Source of the DNA: Molossus alvarezi | Lineage: Eukaryota; Chordata; Mammalia; Chiroptera; Molossidae | DNA: 64,000 nucleotides | Reading direction: 5' to 3' | NCBI GenBank assembly: GCA_037176705.1 | Contig: CM073887.1 | Location: 26,601,501-26,665,500, forward strand | Shown here: piece by piece, positions 37,801 through 49,250 of the stretch | Layout: each line of letters opens with the position of its first letter | Position numbering within the stretch: position 1 is the first letter of the stretch | Made by a program: the position numbers and the translations under genes | Notes under the pieces: generated by a model | The model's database searches: none | Told to the model about the DNA's origin: nothing | The model's input: only the letters and a program-made list of their open reading frames with translations

Positions 37801-38951
37801 ATTTTAATAGTGTTTAAATTTCCTCACAAGTCCTACTTTTGTGGGTTGCCAGCTTTTCTCTCTTTGAAAACGAGCATGCAAATCACTTATAAATTCTGGA
37901 ATATGTCCATCTGATGTTTCAGAGTTAATAACAGCTAAGAATAAGACAAAGAGAAAAGGAAATACTTGAACCCTGTTCAAGAGAAAACCACAGGCCCAAA
38001 ATGGCATCACTTGTGCTAAAGCCCATGACACCAAACCTGGATTTAATACTCAGCCTATTGCTATTTCAACCTCTTCCAGAAATACAATCTTAATCAACCA
38101 AGTGGTCTGGAATTTTCTGGCCAAGCATCAGTAAAATCTGCCCAGGGGTCCTCTCCATCATGCAAAGAAAGAGGAGGCAATTTGCATGATAAAAACCCTT
38201 GCTGTTCCCTTTTCCCCAAAAGTTGTCCTGGTCTAAAAGTAATCCTTTCTTTTCTTTTGTTAACAGCTCCCTCGCCTCACTGTTCTTCCTATAAAAACCT
38301 TGCATTTTGTGCAACCCCGCAGAGTGCCCTTCCACTTGCTCCATGGGGTGCTGCCTGACCCATGAACCGCTTAATCACAGAGCCAATTAGACCTTCAAGT
38401 GTACTTGTTTGAATTTGTTTTTTTCACAGCAGAGAGCAGGGTTCTTTGTCTATGATGATTCAACTCCAGAAACATGGTAGATTTTATTTCCTACTTTTTG
38501 CTTAGTCGTTTTCTAATTCCCTTCAATCACTTTAAACATTGACCCTGTTAAAAAATATTAGGCTGGGTCTCTTTCAAAGCTCACTGTAAAATGCCAGTTT
38601 ACTTTGAAATGATCCTCTTAAATTTTAAAACAAAGGCAAAAGTTTTAGGAATTCATGGTGTCTTTTCAATGACTCACAATCTTTCATATTTTGGAAACAA
38701 AACAAAGGAGGAAAGAAATTTATACCAAAGAATTAATCTGGCACCAAAGCTTGATGTTTTTATGTGATGAGTTTTTAGCAACAACTAGAAAGACTCTCAA
38801 ATTCCCAAGTATTTCTTTGATTTAAAAATAATATAATAAAAGTTTTACTGGCATATTTCTAGATGTTTACAGGTTGATACATGCATAAAAAATGATTTTG
38901 AAGGACACATACCCAAAGAAATGGTGGTCATTTAAGACTATAGGCTAATAG
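37801..38951. other. CPE: CPE intron 3, unassigned
   Basis: Unique sequence with chance open frames on the minus strand up to 84 codons. No gene or clear repeat. Confidence 0.45.
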
Positions 38952-39182
38952 GCCCTAGCCAGTTTGGCTCAGCGGCTGGAGCGTCAGCCCGCAGACCAGA
39001 GTGTCCTGGGTTTAGTTCCCAAGGGTACATACCTTGGTTGCAGTTTGTCCCCTACCCTGGTTGGGGTCATGTGGGTGGCAGCCAGTTGATGTGTCTCTCT
39101 CACATCGATGTTTTTCTCTCCCTCCCACTCTACCTGAACAAAAATGGAAAAATATCCACGGGCGAGGGCGAGGATTAAAAAA
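38952..39182 (+). mobile_element. Ves SINE, first subfamily
   Basis: Head 'gccctagccagtttggctca', centre 'gcagtttgtcccctaccctg', and tail with a duplicated 'gcgagg' before 'gattaaaaaa'. More diverged than the copy at 42259. Confidence 0.92.
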
Positions 39183-39967
39183 TATACTTAAAGAAACTGT
39201 GTTTTGAACAAATTAAAGATACAATCCTGAATACACAAGGTGGTATGCAGCTGTTAGGTTTGGCCTATTATTAGTTCTTGTATGCCCACTGTGGCTAATA
39301 CACGTTATCAGTATGCTCAAAAGCTAGCAAGCAAATTCCACAGTTGATAAATTAAACTAGTTTCTCTTTGAGTATCAGTAGAGTCTTTTAGGCTAAGTGC
39401 TGAGACCCGCTCCCTAGGTGCTGTGACCGTATATTTAAGTGATCCACAGAGAGACTTCTGGATAGAGCACCCCGTGATCCAGCCCTTAATACAATCTAGT
39501 GTCACTTGGGACTTATTTTTAAAAGTTCCATTTAAAAACTATAAATATAGCTCAAGTGTTATGCTCTACAATTAGATGGCTTTGGCTTTTAAAATACATT
39601 AAAGATATATTTGTTCTGTTTCCTTCACAACTTTAGCCATTAAAGACAAAATTTGATAAAAATTATTTGATGTATTTGAAGCCACTCTGTTTTCAAGCAA
39701 TCCAGGCCAAGGCCCAGCTACTGAGCCTAGAGGACGGTGGAGGTGACTCGGCTGAAGGGCTCAAGAACAGATGAGAATGACTTCGAGGGAAGAACTCCAG
39801 GAGAACAAAAGCGAGCCTTCACCCAGAGAGGTTCCTTTCCATCCCCCACCCGTGCAGCACACACACGCAGATCCTCATGGGAGTCCACAGGAACCTGCAC
39901 TTTTGGCCCATGATTCCTAGCACACCAAACATAAATAAACCTTAAAGTTTTAAAACCACTATAAGGG
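39183..39967. other. CPE: CPE intron 3, unassigned
   Basis: Nothing recognised. Confidence 0.5.
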
Positions 39968-40187
39968 TCCAGCCAGTGTGGCTCGGTGGATTGACCAGTG
40001 TCCCATGGACTGAGAGGTCCTGGTTTGATTCCCAGTTGAGGCATGTGCCTGGGTTGCGGGCTCAATACCTGGGCATGCAGGAGGCAGCCAATTGATGCTT
40101 CTCTCACATCAATGTTTCTATCTCTCTCTCTCTCTCTCTTCCTCTCTCTCTAAAAAAAAAATCAATAAAAAACTGATTTTTAAAAAA
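39968..40187 (+). mobile_element. Ves SINE, second subfamily
   Basis: Head 'tccagccagtgtggctcggt', 'gttgcgggctcaata', CT dinucleotide run and A-rich tail. Perfect 11-bp duplications 'cactataaggg' lie at 39957-39967 and 40188-40198. Confidence 0.94.
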
Positions 40188-40198
40188 CACTATAAGGG

Positions 40199-41924
40199 AC
40201 ATATATGTATATATTGCTTCCCCTGAGAAGTGGAAGGGGAAAAGGGAGGATGTGTAACATAACATTAGTGAAATGCCTACCAAGCCTAGTACCAGGCTGG
40301 GTCTAACCACTGTCTCAGTCTTAACAATGAAGATGGAGAAAGAAGATGAACCAGACAGAGGTAATATCATCTGAAGGTTCTGTGTAATGTAAACAAATCA
40401 CGCTTCAGTTCCAGACAAGAGCTAAACTTTAATTTTATACATTTCTCTTTAATTTACCCTTCCCAAGAAGTATTGGCATTGAGATATTTTTCAACAAACG
40501 CTCTAATATTTTACAAGCACCATGAACATGCATCTTCTAAATAAGTCTTGCTTCAGCCAGAAGTATGAAAACATCGAATGTAGGGACCGTGCACGTTTGA
40601 GGTAGGCTCCCTTGGAGAAGAGGAAGGCAGTGCTGGCTGAATACTAGCAGCTCTTACACAAACGTCCTGTCAACGTGAGTTTGTGTCATTCTTCTCTGGT
40701 AGGTGACGGGAATTACTTCGGTCGTTTCTCAGATTTGACGAAGACGCATCGGCAGGTCAGTGCAAGCCAAGGGGAAGGTCCGTGGGCTGAAGCCAGCCTG
40801 GGGCTCCCACGAGGTGCTTCAGTTCTGTCTTACCCTCACAGCCTTCACACAGGACTGTCCTCTTTTCCCCTCTGGTTGCCCCAGCGGCCCTCAGCCCTTC
40901 TCCCCCAGAATGGTTAAGGGGCTGAGAAACTGCAAGTGTATCTGTGACTCAGAATCAGGAATGTTTCGATCGCTCACTGATCAGGTCCTGCCAGAATCCT
41001 CCACCCCTGGCAGCCCGCTTCTCAGACCAGTCCCCTGACCTTAAACTCAGCCCTGCTTTCTGGAATAAATCCTAAATTTAGGCAAGAGAGTGTCAGGCAC
41101 TTCAGATCAACCATCCGGAGCTGCCACCTCTGGGTCCTCTGCCCGGAGCCCCAGCCACACGTGGATGCCTGTCCGGAACTCCAGCTGTGGGTTCCCAGTG
41201 GCTCCATCTTTCAGACATTGTGATTTGCTCTCCAGGCCGGACAGCTTTGACTCATAACAGGCCCTCAGCCGACTCTGTGTCAGACTCAACTATGAATTCT
41301 AATTCCTGCAATCAAGGGACTGAAATCTAGAATCAGAGGGAAAAACAGGGATATAAACAAATAACTACAACATAACAGATAATAAAGCCTTATGTAACAA
41401 TTAGCTCCATACCAGAAGCATGCATACAAAGAACACAGGAGAGGGCTTAACGGGATCTGTCTGGAATAGCAGAGGCGGGCTTCCCAGAGGAGGTGACATG
41501 GGAGAAAAAGAAGAGCCTTCCAGACAACTGGAACACATACAAAGGCACAACATTATTAGAAAATCCTAGGCTTAGGGATCAAAAAGGCGTTGGTGGACGG
41601 AATTACATGGGGTATGCGTCCGCCGGCAGCTGCCAGAGGCCAAGGGAAACTTGAACAGCCCTGGAGCTACGATAAAATGGAGAAACTGTACTTTCCCAGT
41701 TCGCACGTAGGAGAGGTACTGGAATAGTTGCTAAGCCAGAGCAGAAATGCCTGGAAGGACCAAAGAGGAACTGAGAGCTGCCAACAACACCACTTCCCAC
41801 CTCTCCTCCAAGGTGGGCTCCCCCTCTCCCCCAAGTAATTAACAATGTGGTTTGTAGAAACACCAAATGCTTAGTGGATGTCAATGAGTCCATCTAAGCC
41901 TGAGGTACATAACAGAATGCTGAG
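40199..41924. other. CPE: CPE intron 3, unassigned
   Basis: Mixed-composition unique sequence. Chance open frames at 40675-41289 lack domains. No gene or clear repeat identified. Confidence 0.45.
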
Positions 41925-42175
41925 AATCTAGGCCGAAATGGTAATACTAGCTCCAGGCCCTGGACTCAAGTACTCTATCTGGATTATCTCACTCAATCTT
42001 ATAACCACCCTATGAGGCAGATGCTACTGTCATCTCCGTATTTCAGGTAAGAAGTGGAAGCACATAGCACTTTAATAACTGCCCAAACCTCACACAGCAA
42101 GTATGGAGCCAGGACTAAACCAAGGTAGCTCCCCACAGTCTCCAGGCCAAACCATCACACATTCTGCCATACTGA
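41925..42175 (+). repeat. MIR fragment
   Basis: 'tggattatctcactcaatct', 'taaccaccctatgaggcaga' and 'gcccaaacctcacacagcaa' are diagnostic MIR core blocks, then 'ggagccaggactaaaccaag'. Confidence 0.85.
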
Positions 42176-42258
42176 GTTATCATCATCTCTGGGCAGTGTA
42201 GAGCTAGCTAGCAAGGGGTTTTAAGCCACAGCACAATAATTTCTGTGTGAATTCAAGA

Positions 42259-42514
42259 GCCCTGGCCGGTTTGGCTCAGTGGTTAGAGCGTCGGCCTGCA
42301 GTCTGGAGAGACCTGGGTTCGGTTCCCGCTAAGGGCATGTACCTCGGTTGCAGTTTGTCCCTGGCCCTGGTTGGTCGTGCGGGTGGCAGCCACTTGATGT
42401 TTCCCTTTCACATCAATGTCTCTCTCTCTCTCTCTCTCTCTTCCTCTCTCTCCCTCCCACTCTATCTGAACAAAAAAATGGAAAAATGTCCTCGGGTGAG
42501 GATACAAAAAAAAA
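42259..42514 (+). mobile_element. Ves SINE, first subfamily
   Basis: A full-length, little-diverged copy with A box, B box (gggttcggttcccgctaagg), CT run and 'gtcctcgggtgaggat' tail. Perfect 10-bp duplications 'gaattcaaga' lie at 42249-42258 and 42515-42524. Confidence 0.95.
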
Positions 42515-42524
42515 GAATTCAAGA

Positions 42525-43099
42525 AAATTAAATGGAGTTGGGAGAGGCTGGACCCAAAACAAGAATATGTGGCTACTGTACACATCAGACCAGATGATGG
42601 GGTGTGAACTGGAGCAGCGGAGAGAGTTTGCAGAGGAGGAGAGGACTGAACAGATGTTAGGGAAGTTAATCACTGGGATTTGGTAACTGATTGCTGGGGA
42701 GTGGTGATAGCCATGAAAAAAATCAAAGTCTCTGATGATGATGGTTAAATGAGAGAATAGTGTTTTCTTAGGGAAAATACTTGGTTTGGGTCAGCCTGAG
42801 CTTAAGGCTCTGGGTACCACCGGACAAAAAGACTCCATGGCAAGTAGAATAGAGAAATAGAGCTCGTGTGAGAGCTGGAGTTACAGAAACAAATCTGGGA
42901 GACACCCGAGGTACAGGAAAGGATGGAACCCTTGGGAAAGACTTATGTGTAGCAGATAGAACCCCAAAAGCCAGCATTTCAGCCAAGGTATAAGAAGCAG
43001 GGAAAGAAACCACATAGTGATTTGAAAGACAGTAGAAGAAGTAGGAGAAAGTGGAGTTGTGCAAAGCAAGAGAGGAAAAAATTCTAAAAAAGAAGAAAA
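42525..43099. other. CPE: CPE intron 3, unassigned
   Basis: Purine-rich sequence before the HAL1 copy. Part may be the diverged 5' region of that element, but I cannot align it. Confidence 0.4.
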
Positions 43100-44106
43100 A
43101 TCAGGTGAAGCCAAGAAGCAAACCATCAGTTTGGAATATAAGGAAGCAAAAAACACCCAATCAGAACAGCAAAAAGAAAAAAGAATCCAAAAAATGATAG
43201 TACTAGGAACCTGTGGGACAACTTCAAGCATACCAACATTTGTATCATGGGAGTGCCAGAAGGAGAAGAGAAGAACAAGAAATTGAAAACCTATTTGGAA
43301 AAATAATGACAGAAAACCTCCCTAACTTGGTGAAGGAAACAGACATACAAGCCCAGGAAGCACCGAGAGTCCCAAACAAGATGAACCCAAAGACGTCCAC
43401 ACCAACACACATCATCATCAAAATGCAAAAGGATAAAGACAAAGAATCTTAAAAGCAGCAAGAGCAAAGCAGTTAGTTACCTACAACAGAGCGCCCATAA
43501 GACCGTCCGTCAGCTGATTTTTCAAAAGAAACTTTGCAGACCAGAAGGGAGTAGCAAGAAATGTTTAAAGCAGGACCTATAACCAAAATTACTCTATCCT
43601 GCAAAGCTATCATTTAGAATTAATGGCCATATAAAGGGTTTCCCAGACAAGAAAAACTAAAGGGGCTCATCACCACCAAACCAGTATTATATGAAATGTT
43701 GATGGGTCTTCTTGAAGAAGGAGATAAAAAAAATATGAACAATAAAATGGCAATAAATACATATCTATCAATAATTGAATCTACAAACAAAATGAGCAAG
43801 CAGAGCAGAAACAAACTCATAAATACAGAGAACTTTTTGTTGGTTGCCAGATGGGAGGGGGTTTGGGGGAATGTGTGAAAAAAATGAAGGGATTAAGAAG
43901 TACAAATTGGTTGTTAGACTGACGAACCTCAAAGAGAAGGGAGGAGGTGGGGCAGGAAGAGAGAAACTAAACAACGTCTATACATATATGCATACTCAAC
44001 AGACAATAGTGTAGGGAAGGCAAGAGGTGGGTGAGAGTGGGAAGGAGAGGGTCGGGGGGGGGGGACATCTGTGATACATTCAACAATAAAAATAAGTTTA
44101 AAAAGA
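43100..44106 (+). mobile_element. Second HAL1 (half-L1) copy
   Basis: It aligns by eye with the HAL1 in intron 7: 'gaagccaagaagcaaaccat', 'aatataaggaagcaaaaaac', the ORF1 C-terminal region, then directly the 3'UTR ('gcaagcagagcagaaacaaa', 'tttttgttggttgccagatg', G-run, 'ggacatctgtgatacattca'). No ORF2 lies between. It is 5'-truncated and antisense to CPE. ORF1 fragments are open at 43059-43286 and 43213-43452 in different frames, so the coding region is broken. Confidence 0.8.
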
Positions 44107-45147
44107 AAAACAAAAGAATTCAAACAACTCAACACCAAAAACAAAAACAAAAAAACCCAAACAACCCAATTAAAAAACGAGCAAAGGACCTGAATAGACA
44201 TCTCGCCAAAGAGAACATATAGATGGCCAATAGACATGAAAAGATGCTCAGTGGCAATAATTATCAGATAAATGCAAGTTAAAACCACAAGATATCACCT
44301 CACACCTGTCAGAATGGCTATCATCAATAAATGCACAAATGACAAGTGCTGTTGAGGAGGTGGAGAAAAGGGAACCCTCGTACACTGTTGGCGGGAATGC
44401 AGACTGGTGTAATCACTGTGGAAAGCAGTACAAAATTGCCTCAAAAAATTAAAAATGGAACTGCCTTTTGAGCCAGGGATTCTACTTCTGGGAATATATC
44501 CAAAGCAAACAGAAACATTGATTTGAAAAAATATACGCACCCCTATGTTCACAGCAGTGTTACTTACAATAGCCAAGATCTGAAAGCAGCCCAAGTGCTC
44601 ATCAGTAGATGAGTAGATAAAAAGCTGTGGTACATTTACACAGTGGAGTACTACTCAGCTATAAAAAAAGAAGGAAATCTTGCCTTTTGAGACAACATGG
44701 AGGGACCTGGAGAGTATTATGCTAAGTGAAATAAGCCAGTCAGAGAAAAACAGTACCACATGATCTCATTTACATGTGGAATCTAATGAACAAAATAAAC
44801 AAACAAAATAGAAACGGACTTACAGATACAGAGAACAGACTGACAATGGGAATGGGGGCTGAGGCGCTGGGTGAAAATAGATGGAGGAAGTAAAAAACAA
44901 CAACTCACAGACACAGACAACAGTATGGTGATTACCAGAGGGAAGTGGGCTTGGGGGCAGGTGGAAAAGGGCGAAGGGGGAATAAATGGTGATGGAAGGA
45001 GACTAGACTTTGGATGGTGAGCGCACAATGCAATGTGCAGATGTATTGCAGAGTTGTACACTTGAAACCTATATAATTTTGCTGACCAATATAACCCTAA
45101 TAAATTCAATAAAAAATTGCTTCACCATCTTAAAAAAAAAAAAAAAG
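44107..45147 (+). mobile_element. Old 5'-truncated L1 directly after HAL1
   Basis: The C-terminal ORF2 part ('caggatatcacctcacacc'-type block near 44290, then 'gtggagaaaagggaaccctc') and a 3'UTR with 'gttgtacacttgaaacctat' precede a poly(A) run. This 3'UTR type differs from L1-A to C, so it is an older subfamily. It begins at the A-rich tail of the HAL1. Confidence 0.85.
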
Positions 45148-45470
45148 ATCAACAGTGTGAAATGCTGTAGGAGGAGCCAATCCGATAAGTACCTTTGGAA
45201 GGGCCATGATGAGTTTCTAAGACCCCCCCACAACTGGGTTCCACTCTCCTGTCCCCACCCCCAACTCCCACTCCCCAGCTACCGTGCCAGATTCTAAGGA
45301 CAGGACTAGTATCAGGGCTCCGGTCTTTCTAGCCGTGACTTTCTCAGCCATAGTTAACCACCCCATACAAGGATGACATTACTCCTACGTCCTTCATTAT
45401 GATGAAGATATCACAACATATTTCCTTAGGCTAGACAACAGAACCCATGAAAAATATATGTGTTCTCTAC
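45148..45470. other. CPE: CPE intron 3, segment next to exon 3
   Basis: Nothing recognised. Confidence 0.5.
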
Positions 45471-45638
45471 CTTTGTGTTTTGATCCACAATTTTCTTCAG
45501 ATTTTTTAACAGATGATTATTGGGACCACCTTCCTTCTCATTAATATAAACTATCCTATCCAGGTCGGGGAAGTTCCTGTTCAGATCTATTCCCTGGGCA
45601 TTGCTTCGGCCCACGAACCAGTCCTTGAGTTCACCAGG
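45471..45638 (-). CDS. CPE: CPE exon 3: substrate-binding NRNFPD segment
   Basis: The exon encodes 56 complete codons, residues 169-224, in phase 0 at both ends. It begins [16 protein letters not shown] and continues through DLNRNFPD, whose Asn-Arg pair binds the substrate C-terminal carboxylate in M14 enzymes. It then runs through the acidic [14 protein letters not shown] stretch and ends QNTK. The acceptor is tttttttag/cctggt and the donor aag/gtagag. I note Ile in IVYINEKE and Leu in LLKNLKK where I recall Val and Met in human; these are conservative. Confidence 0.97.
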
Positions 45639-47630
45639 CTAAAAAAATGTCAAAGAGAAAAATCATCAGTTATCTGCTATTATTGTTGCTTTGTATTGAA
45701 GGTCTCCATTAATGATTTTAAAAATCATTTATTAATTATTTATTTCAACAATATCCTCCAATAATGGCATTTTCACTAGTTTACTGAGATAAACATGAAG
45801 AAATCAGGTTTAAAATAATTGTTATGGCTATTTTGAAAATATTTTCAGTAAATAATTTAAATATTAACAATAATAGCATTTAAAAGATATTATCAAATTG
45901 CAATAAAGTCAATATACATTAGCTGGTAATAGATGACGTGTGTTTTAAATCATGACACTATACTAAGGTTTCAATAAAACATTCATTGCCTCTGTAAATC
46001 ACAGCAATATGTTTTTAAAATTCAAAAGAATAAATTACTAAATAAGATCAGAAGCTTAAAATGAGTTTAACATTAATTATCTATATATTAATAATATACT
46101 TCCCTCTTGTAAGCTTCATGAAAAAAAAGAGCTCTAAAACTTATGTTCTATAGTCTTCCTAAAAATATATATATATAGTTAGTTGAGAAATTCCTGCTCA
46201 ACTTTAAACCCTTCATTTCACTAATGGTATAATAACCTGGAAGTTTAATGAGCTTCTAAGATATTTCGCTATATTCCATAATGTAGATTTCTTTGGTTTA
46301 CTATTAAATTATATCAAGTCTATGATATAGAGATAATTTCTGTAATCCTGAGGTCATGCAAGCTCAGACACCTTAGATAGTGAGGAATAAAAATATGTAA
46401 GTAAAACAATATATATTTTGTAAATAAAAATATAAAAATAGCAATGATAATATTTTGTCCATATTGTCTCACAGTTCTGAATATCACCTTAAATTATTAA
46501 ATGATTTAATCATATGTTACTAGAATTCTTCTCTCATAACTTTAGAAATTATATATCAATGTTACACTTATTTACAGAAATCACTCGCTTTCTTCCAATG
46601 TCAAACTATCAAGTCACTGGATCTCTTTTTAAGCTACAAACTGACTTCTTAACTTTAGATAAACATAGAAAATATATACTTTAATATATTTTCATATATA
46701 AGAGAATTATTTCAAACTGCAGAAAACAGCAAATATAACGTCCCTGTCCACAAAAATGGGAACACATACTGTATATTTTTTCTGAAAACGTCATTACTTT
46801 CCAGTTTCTCTAAGTTACAATGTATTAAATTAATTTTAGTGTAAGGGTAGGAGAGATTTTTTGTTTTGTTTACTTTACTCATCATATAAAGACAAGGATT
46901 AAACATCAGTGAACCACTGATATGGCCAAAACAAAAAAACAGCTCTCTTCCTTGGTTTCAGTAGAGGGTGCTATGACATCAACTCATTCAGATACAGCAG
47001 CAATTTTTAAAGGGTGTGCTGCAATAATTTTTAAAACATGCAATACCTGACCAGTTAGTTAGGGGCACTGGTCTCTTTCCCTTAGATTGTCAAATAAAAA
47101 AGCGACAACAGCCAACATAACAGTAGCCATCCACTATGAATGAATCAAAATTATACCTATTTTTTGTCAGATCAGCAAAAAATATAATACATTTTCTGAT
47201 GTGCCACAGAATTTTAGCAATTAGTTTATATGTGCCATGGATGAAAAGGGTTGAAAATCGCTGAAATACAGCAATGGCATTATTCTCCAATACAGAGCAG
47301 TAGATATTTTTCATACTTCTGTGTAGAGTTTTAGAAGGAAACTGACCTAGTCACAAACATGAGTTGATAGAATTTATTTAACAACACAAACAAAACACTG
47401 ATTAAATAATGACTTATTAAGAACATTTCTCATTTGTGATCTCTGCTGAAGAAACTCTCACCCACCATCCCTTACCTTCTGAATTTTTTTCTCACCAGTA
47501 AGACATGACTTACACCCTCCTACTGCACCGTCTGGAAGCTTCATGTGAGTGCATGTGAGTAGATAAGCCCGTGAGTACAAACAGACAAAATGAATAAAGC
47601 GTGCCCTGCTCCGAGCTGGTTCCCACTCAC
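45639..47630. other. CPE: CPE intron 2
   Basis: About 2 kb of strongly AT-rich sequence without a recognisable SINE, L1 or LTR, a contrast with the neighbouring introns. Short AT dinucleotide runs occur near 46165. No gene seen. Confidence 0.6.
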
Positions 47631-47827
47631 CTGAGATGCTGCCTTCTCAAAGCCATCGGGGTTCAGCGAAGGCATGATGTGAATCCGAGTGTTATGGATC
47701 AGCTTGACAATAGTCTCGTTCCCTTTTTGGTATTCATTGCACAGATACTGGGCCAGGAAAATGAGCAGTTCCCGTCCAACAGCCTCATTACCATGCATAT
47801 TCCCAATGTATTTAAATTCAGGCTCAC
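47631..47827 (-). CDS. CPE: CPE exon 2: start of catalytic domain, zinc-binding HGNE motif
   Basis: The exon encodes residues 103-168. HGNE near the start supplies zinc ligands His114 and Glu117, and NET at residue 139 is an N-glycosylation sequon. The later [15 protein letters not shown] block is typical of M14 carboxypeptidases. The acceptor reads ttttaccttgtag then gtgagcc (exon from 47827) and the donor is cag/gtgagt at 47631/47630. The first codon is split, with one base in exon 1, and the exon ends on a complete Gln codon. A Ves SINE head lies only 44 bp upstream of the acceptor in intron 1. Confidence 0.97.
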
Positions 47828-47870
47828 CTACAAGGTAAAATAGTATAGAAATGTTTTGTTTGATTTTTTT

Positions 47871-47955
47871 GGTACGTACCCCTAGCAGGAACCGAACGTG
47901 GGACTCTCTGGTCCACAGCCAACGCTCCAACCACTGAGCCAAACCAGCCAGGGTG
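47871..47955 (-). mobile_element. Ves SINE head 44 bp upstream of CPE exon 2
   Basis: On the minus strand: 'accctggctggtttggctca', tRNA-like A box, B-box region 'cacgttcggttcctgctagg', 'ggtacgtacc', then a short A-rich tail running into the exon 2 polypyrimidine tract. The SINE body is missing. It lies in the sense orientation, close to where the intron 1 branch point should be. Confidence 0.9.
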
Positions 47956-48145
47956 TATAGGCATGTTTTCTATAGCACCCATTAGAAGACAAATGATATA
48001 CAGTGCCAAAAACATCGTATATCTACTAAATTATTACACATAGCTGACAACTTCTTTTCTCTCCAGAACTGATGCTGAAGAAATCTTTCGATATCAAAAC
48101 ACTCCAAACTCCCCTTCTGTCCTGTGTCTCTCTCCCTAGTCACCT

Positions 48146-48540
48146 ACTTCTTATGGACTGAATTCTCTCTCCCATATTCAAATGTTAAAGTCCTAACCTC
48201 TGATGCGACTGTAGTTGGAGATGAAACCTTCAAGGAGATAAAGTTAAATGAGGTCTTAAGGGAGGGGTCCTAATCCAACAGGACTGGTGTACTTATAAGA
48301 AGAGGAAGAAACACCACAGACCTCTCTCCTCTCTCCCAATGTGCACAGAGAAAAGGCCCCGTGAGCACACAGGGAGAAGGCAGCTGCCGGAAGGCCAGGA
48401 AGAGAGGTCTCAGCAGAAACCAATCCTGCTGGCACCTTGATCTTAGACTTTTAGCTTCCAGAGCTGTAAGAAAAGACATTTCTCTTGTTTAAGCCATCCA
48501 GTCTGTAATATATTTTTATGACAGATGGAGCAGACAAATA
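48146..48540 (+). mobile_element. MLT1A/MST-type solo LTR (ERVL-MaLR)
   Basis: A near-complete LTR: 'tatggactgaattctctctc', 'tgaggtcttaagggaggggt', 'ggtgtacttataagaagagg', 'ggcaccttgatcttagactt' and 'gtttaagccatccagtctgt' in the canonical order. It is an old endogenous retrovirus-like LTR with no internal coding region, in CPE intron 1 and antisense to the gene. Confidence 0.88.
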
Positions 48541-48584
48541 CTCCACCACTTCCCCAGTAACTAATAATAATAATACGTTGCCAG

Positions 48585-48775
48585 CCTCCTATTGGTTCAA
48601 CACTGAACTTTGCATGTCTTCTTATTTAGTCCTGCCCAAGCATCTACAAGTGGGTATTATTATCCATCTCTATTTTAAGGTGAGCAAACTGAAGTTGTGA
48701 CTGCTTAAGAGGCCTGACCACAGGTACGCAGCCCTAAAGCCAGGATTCAAAGGCTTAGCTTCTCATTTAGTTAAA
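48585..48775 (+). repeat. MIR fragment
   Basis: 'cttatttagtcctgcccaag', 'gggtattattatccatctct' and 'ggcctgaccacaggtacgca' mark a MIR core. Confidence 0.75.
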
Positions 48776-48814
48776 AGTCTAGGCTTTTTTATTTATTTTT
48801 AACCATAGTGATTA

Positions 48815-49040
48815 AACTTCTGGAGCCAGACCATATGGGTTAAAATTCTAGCACCAATTCTTACTGGCTGGCCTTGAGCAAGTTACTTGAGCTCTGTGGC
48901 TCTGTTTACCCATCTGTCCATCAGATGATCGATTCTATGTCATGAGGTGACTATAAGAGCTAAGTGAAATAATAAATGTAAATTCTTACAACAGTGCCTG
49001 GTAAATAACAAGTGCTATGTGTTTGCTATAATTATTTTCA
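48815..49040 (+). repeat. MIR, well preserved
   Basis: 'tggagccagaccatatgggt', 'gccttgagcaagttacttga', 'ttacccatctgtccatcaga' and 'acagtgcctggtaaataaca' are in MIR order and nearly full length. Confidence 0.88.
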
Positions 49041-49250
49041 TAGTATTATTATTGCATGACATTACCTTGTCACTGTGAGGTGCTTTGGTACACATAATCT
49101 AGTTTTCTCTTTCCAGTAGTCCACTAAAATGTGGAAGACAGACATTTGTATTATCCTTATTGTACAACTGCAGCCCAAAGAGGGTGTTTTGCTGAAGGCC
49201 TCAGCATCAAACCTAAATCACAGATGCCCATTTCTGCTGCTCTCCATTGC
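49041..49250 (+). repeat. Possible MIR fragment
   Basis: 'attatccttattgtacaact' and the following 'gcagcccaaagaggg' resemble the MIR core. Weak. Confidence 0.4.

Noticed and set aside
48146..48540. A retroviral provirus in CPE intron 1
   Set aside because: Only a solo LTR of the MaLR group is present; no internal region or coding sequence follows.
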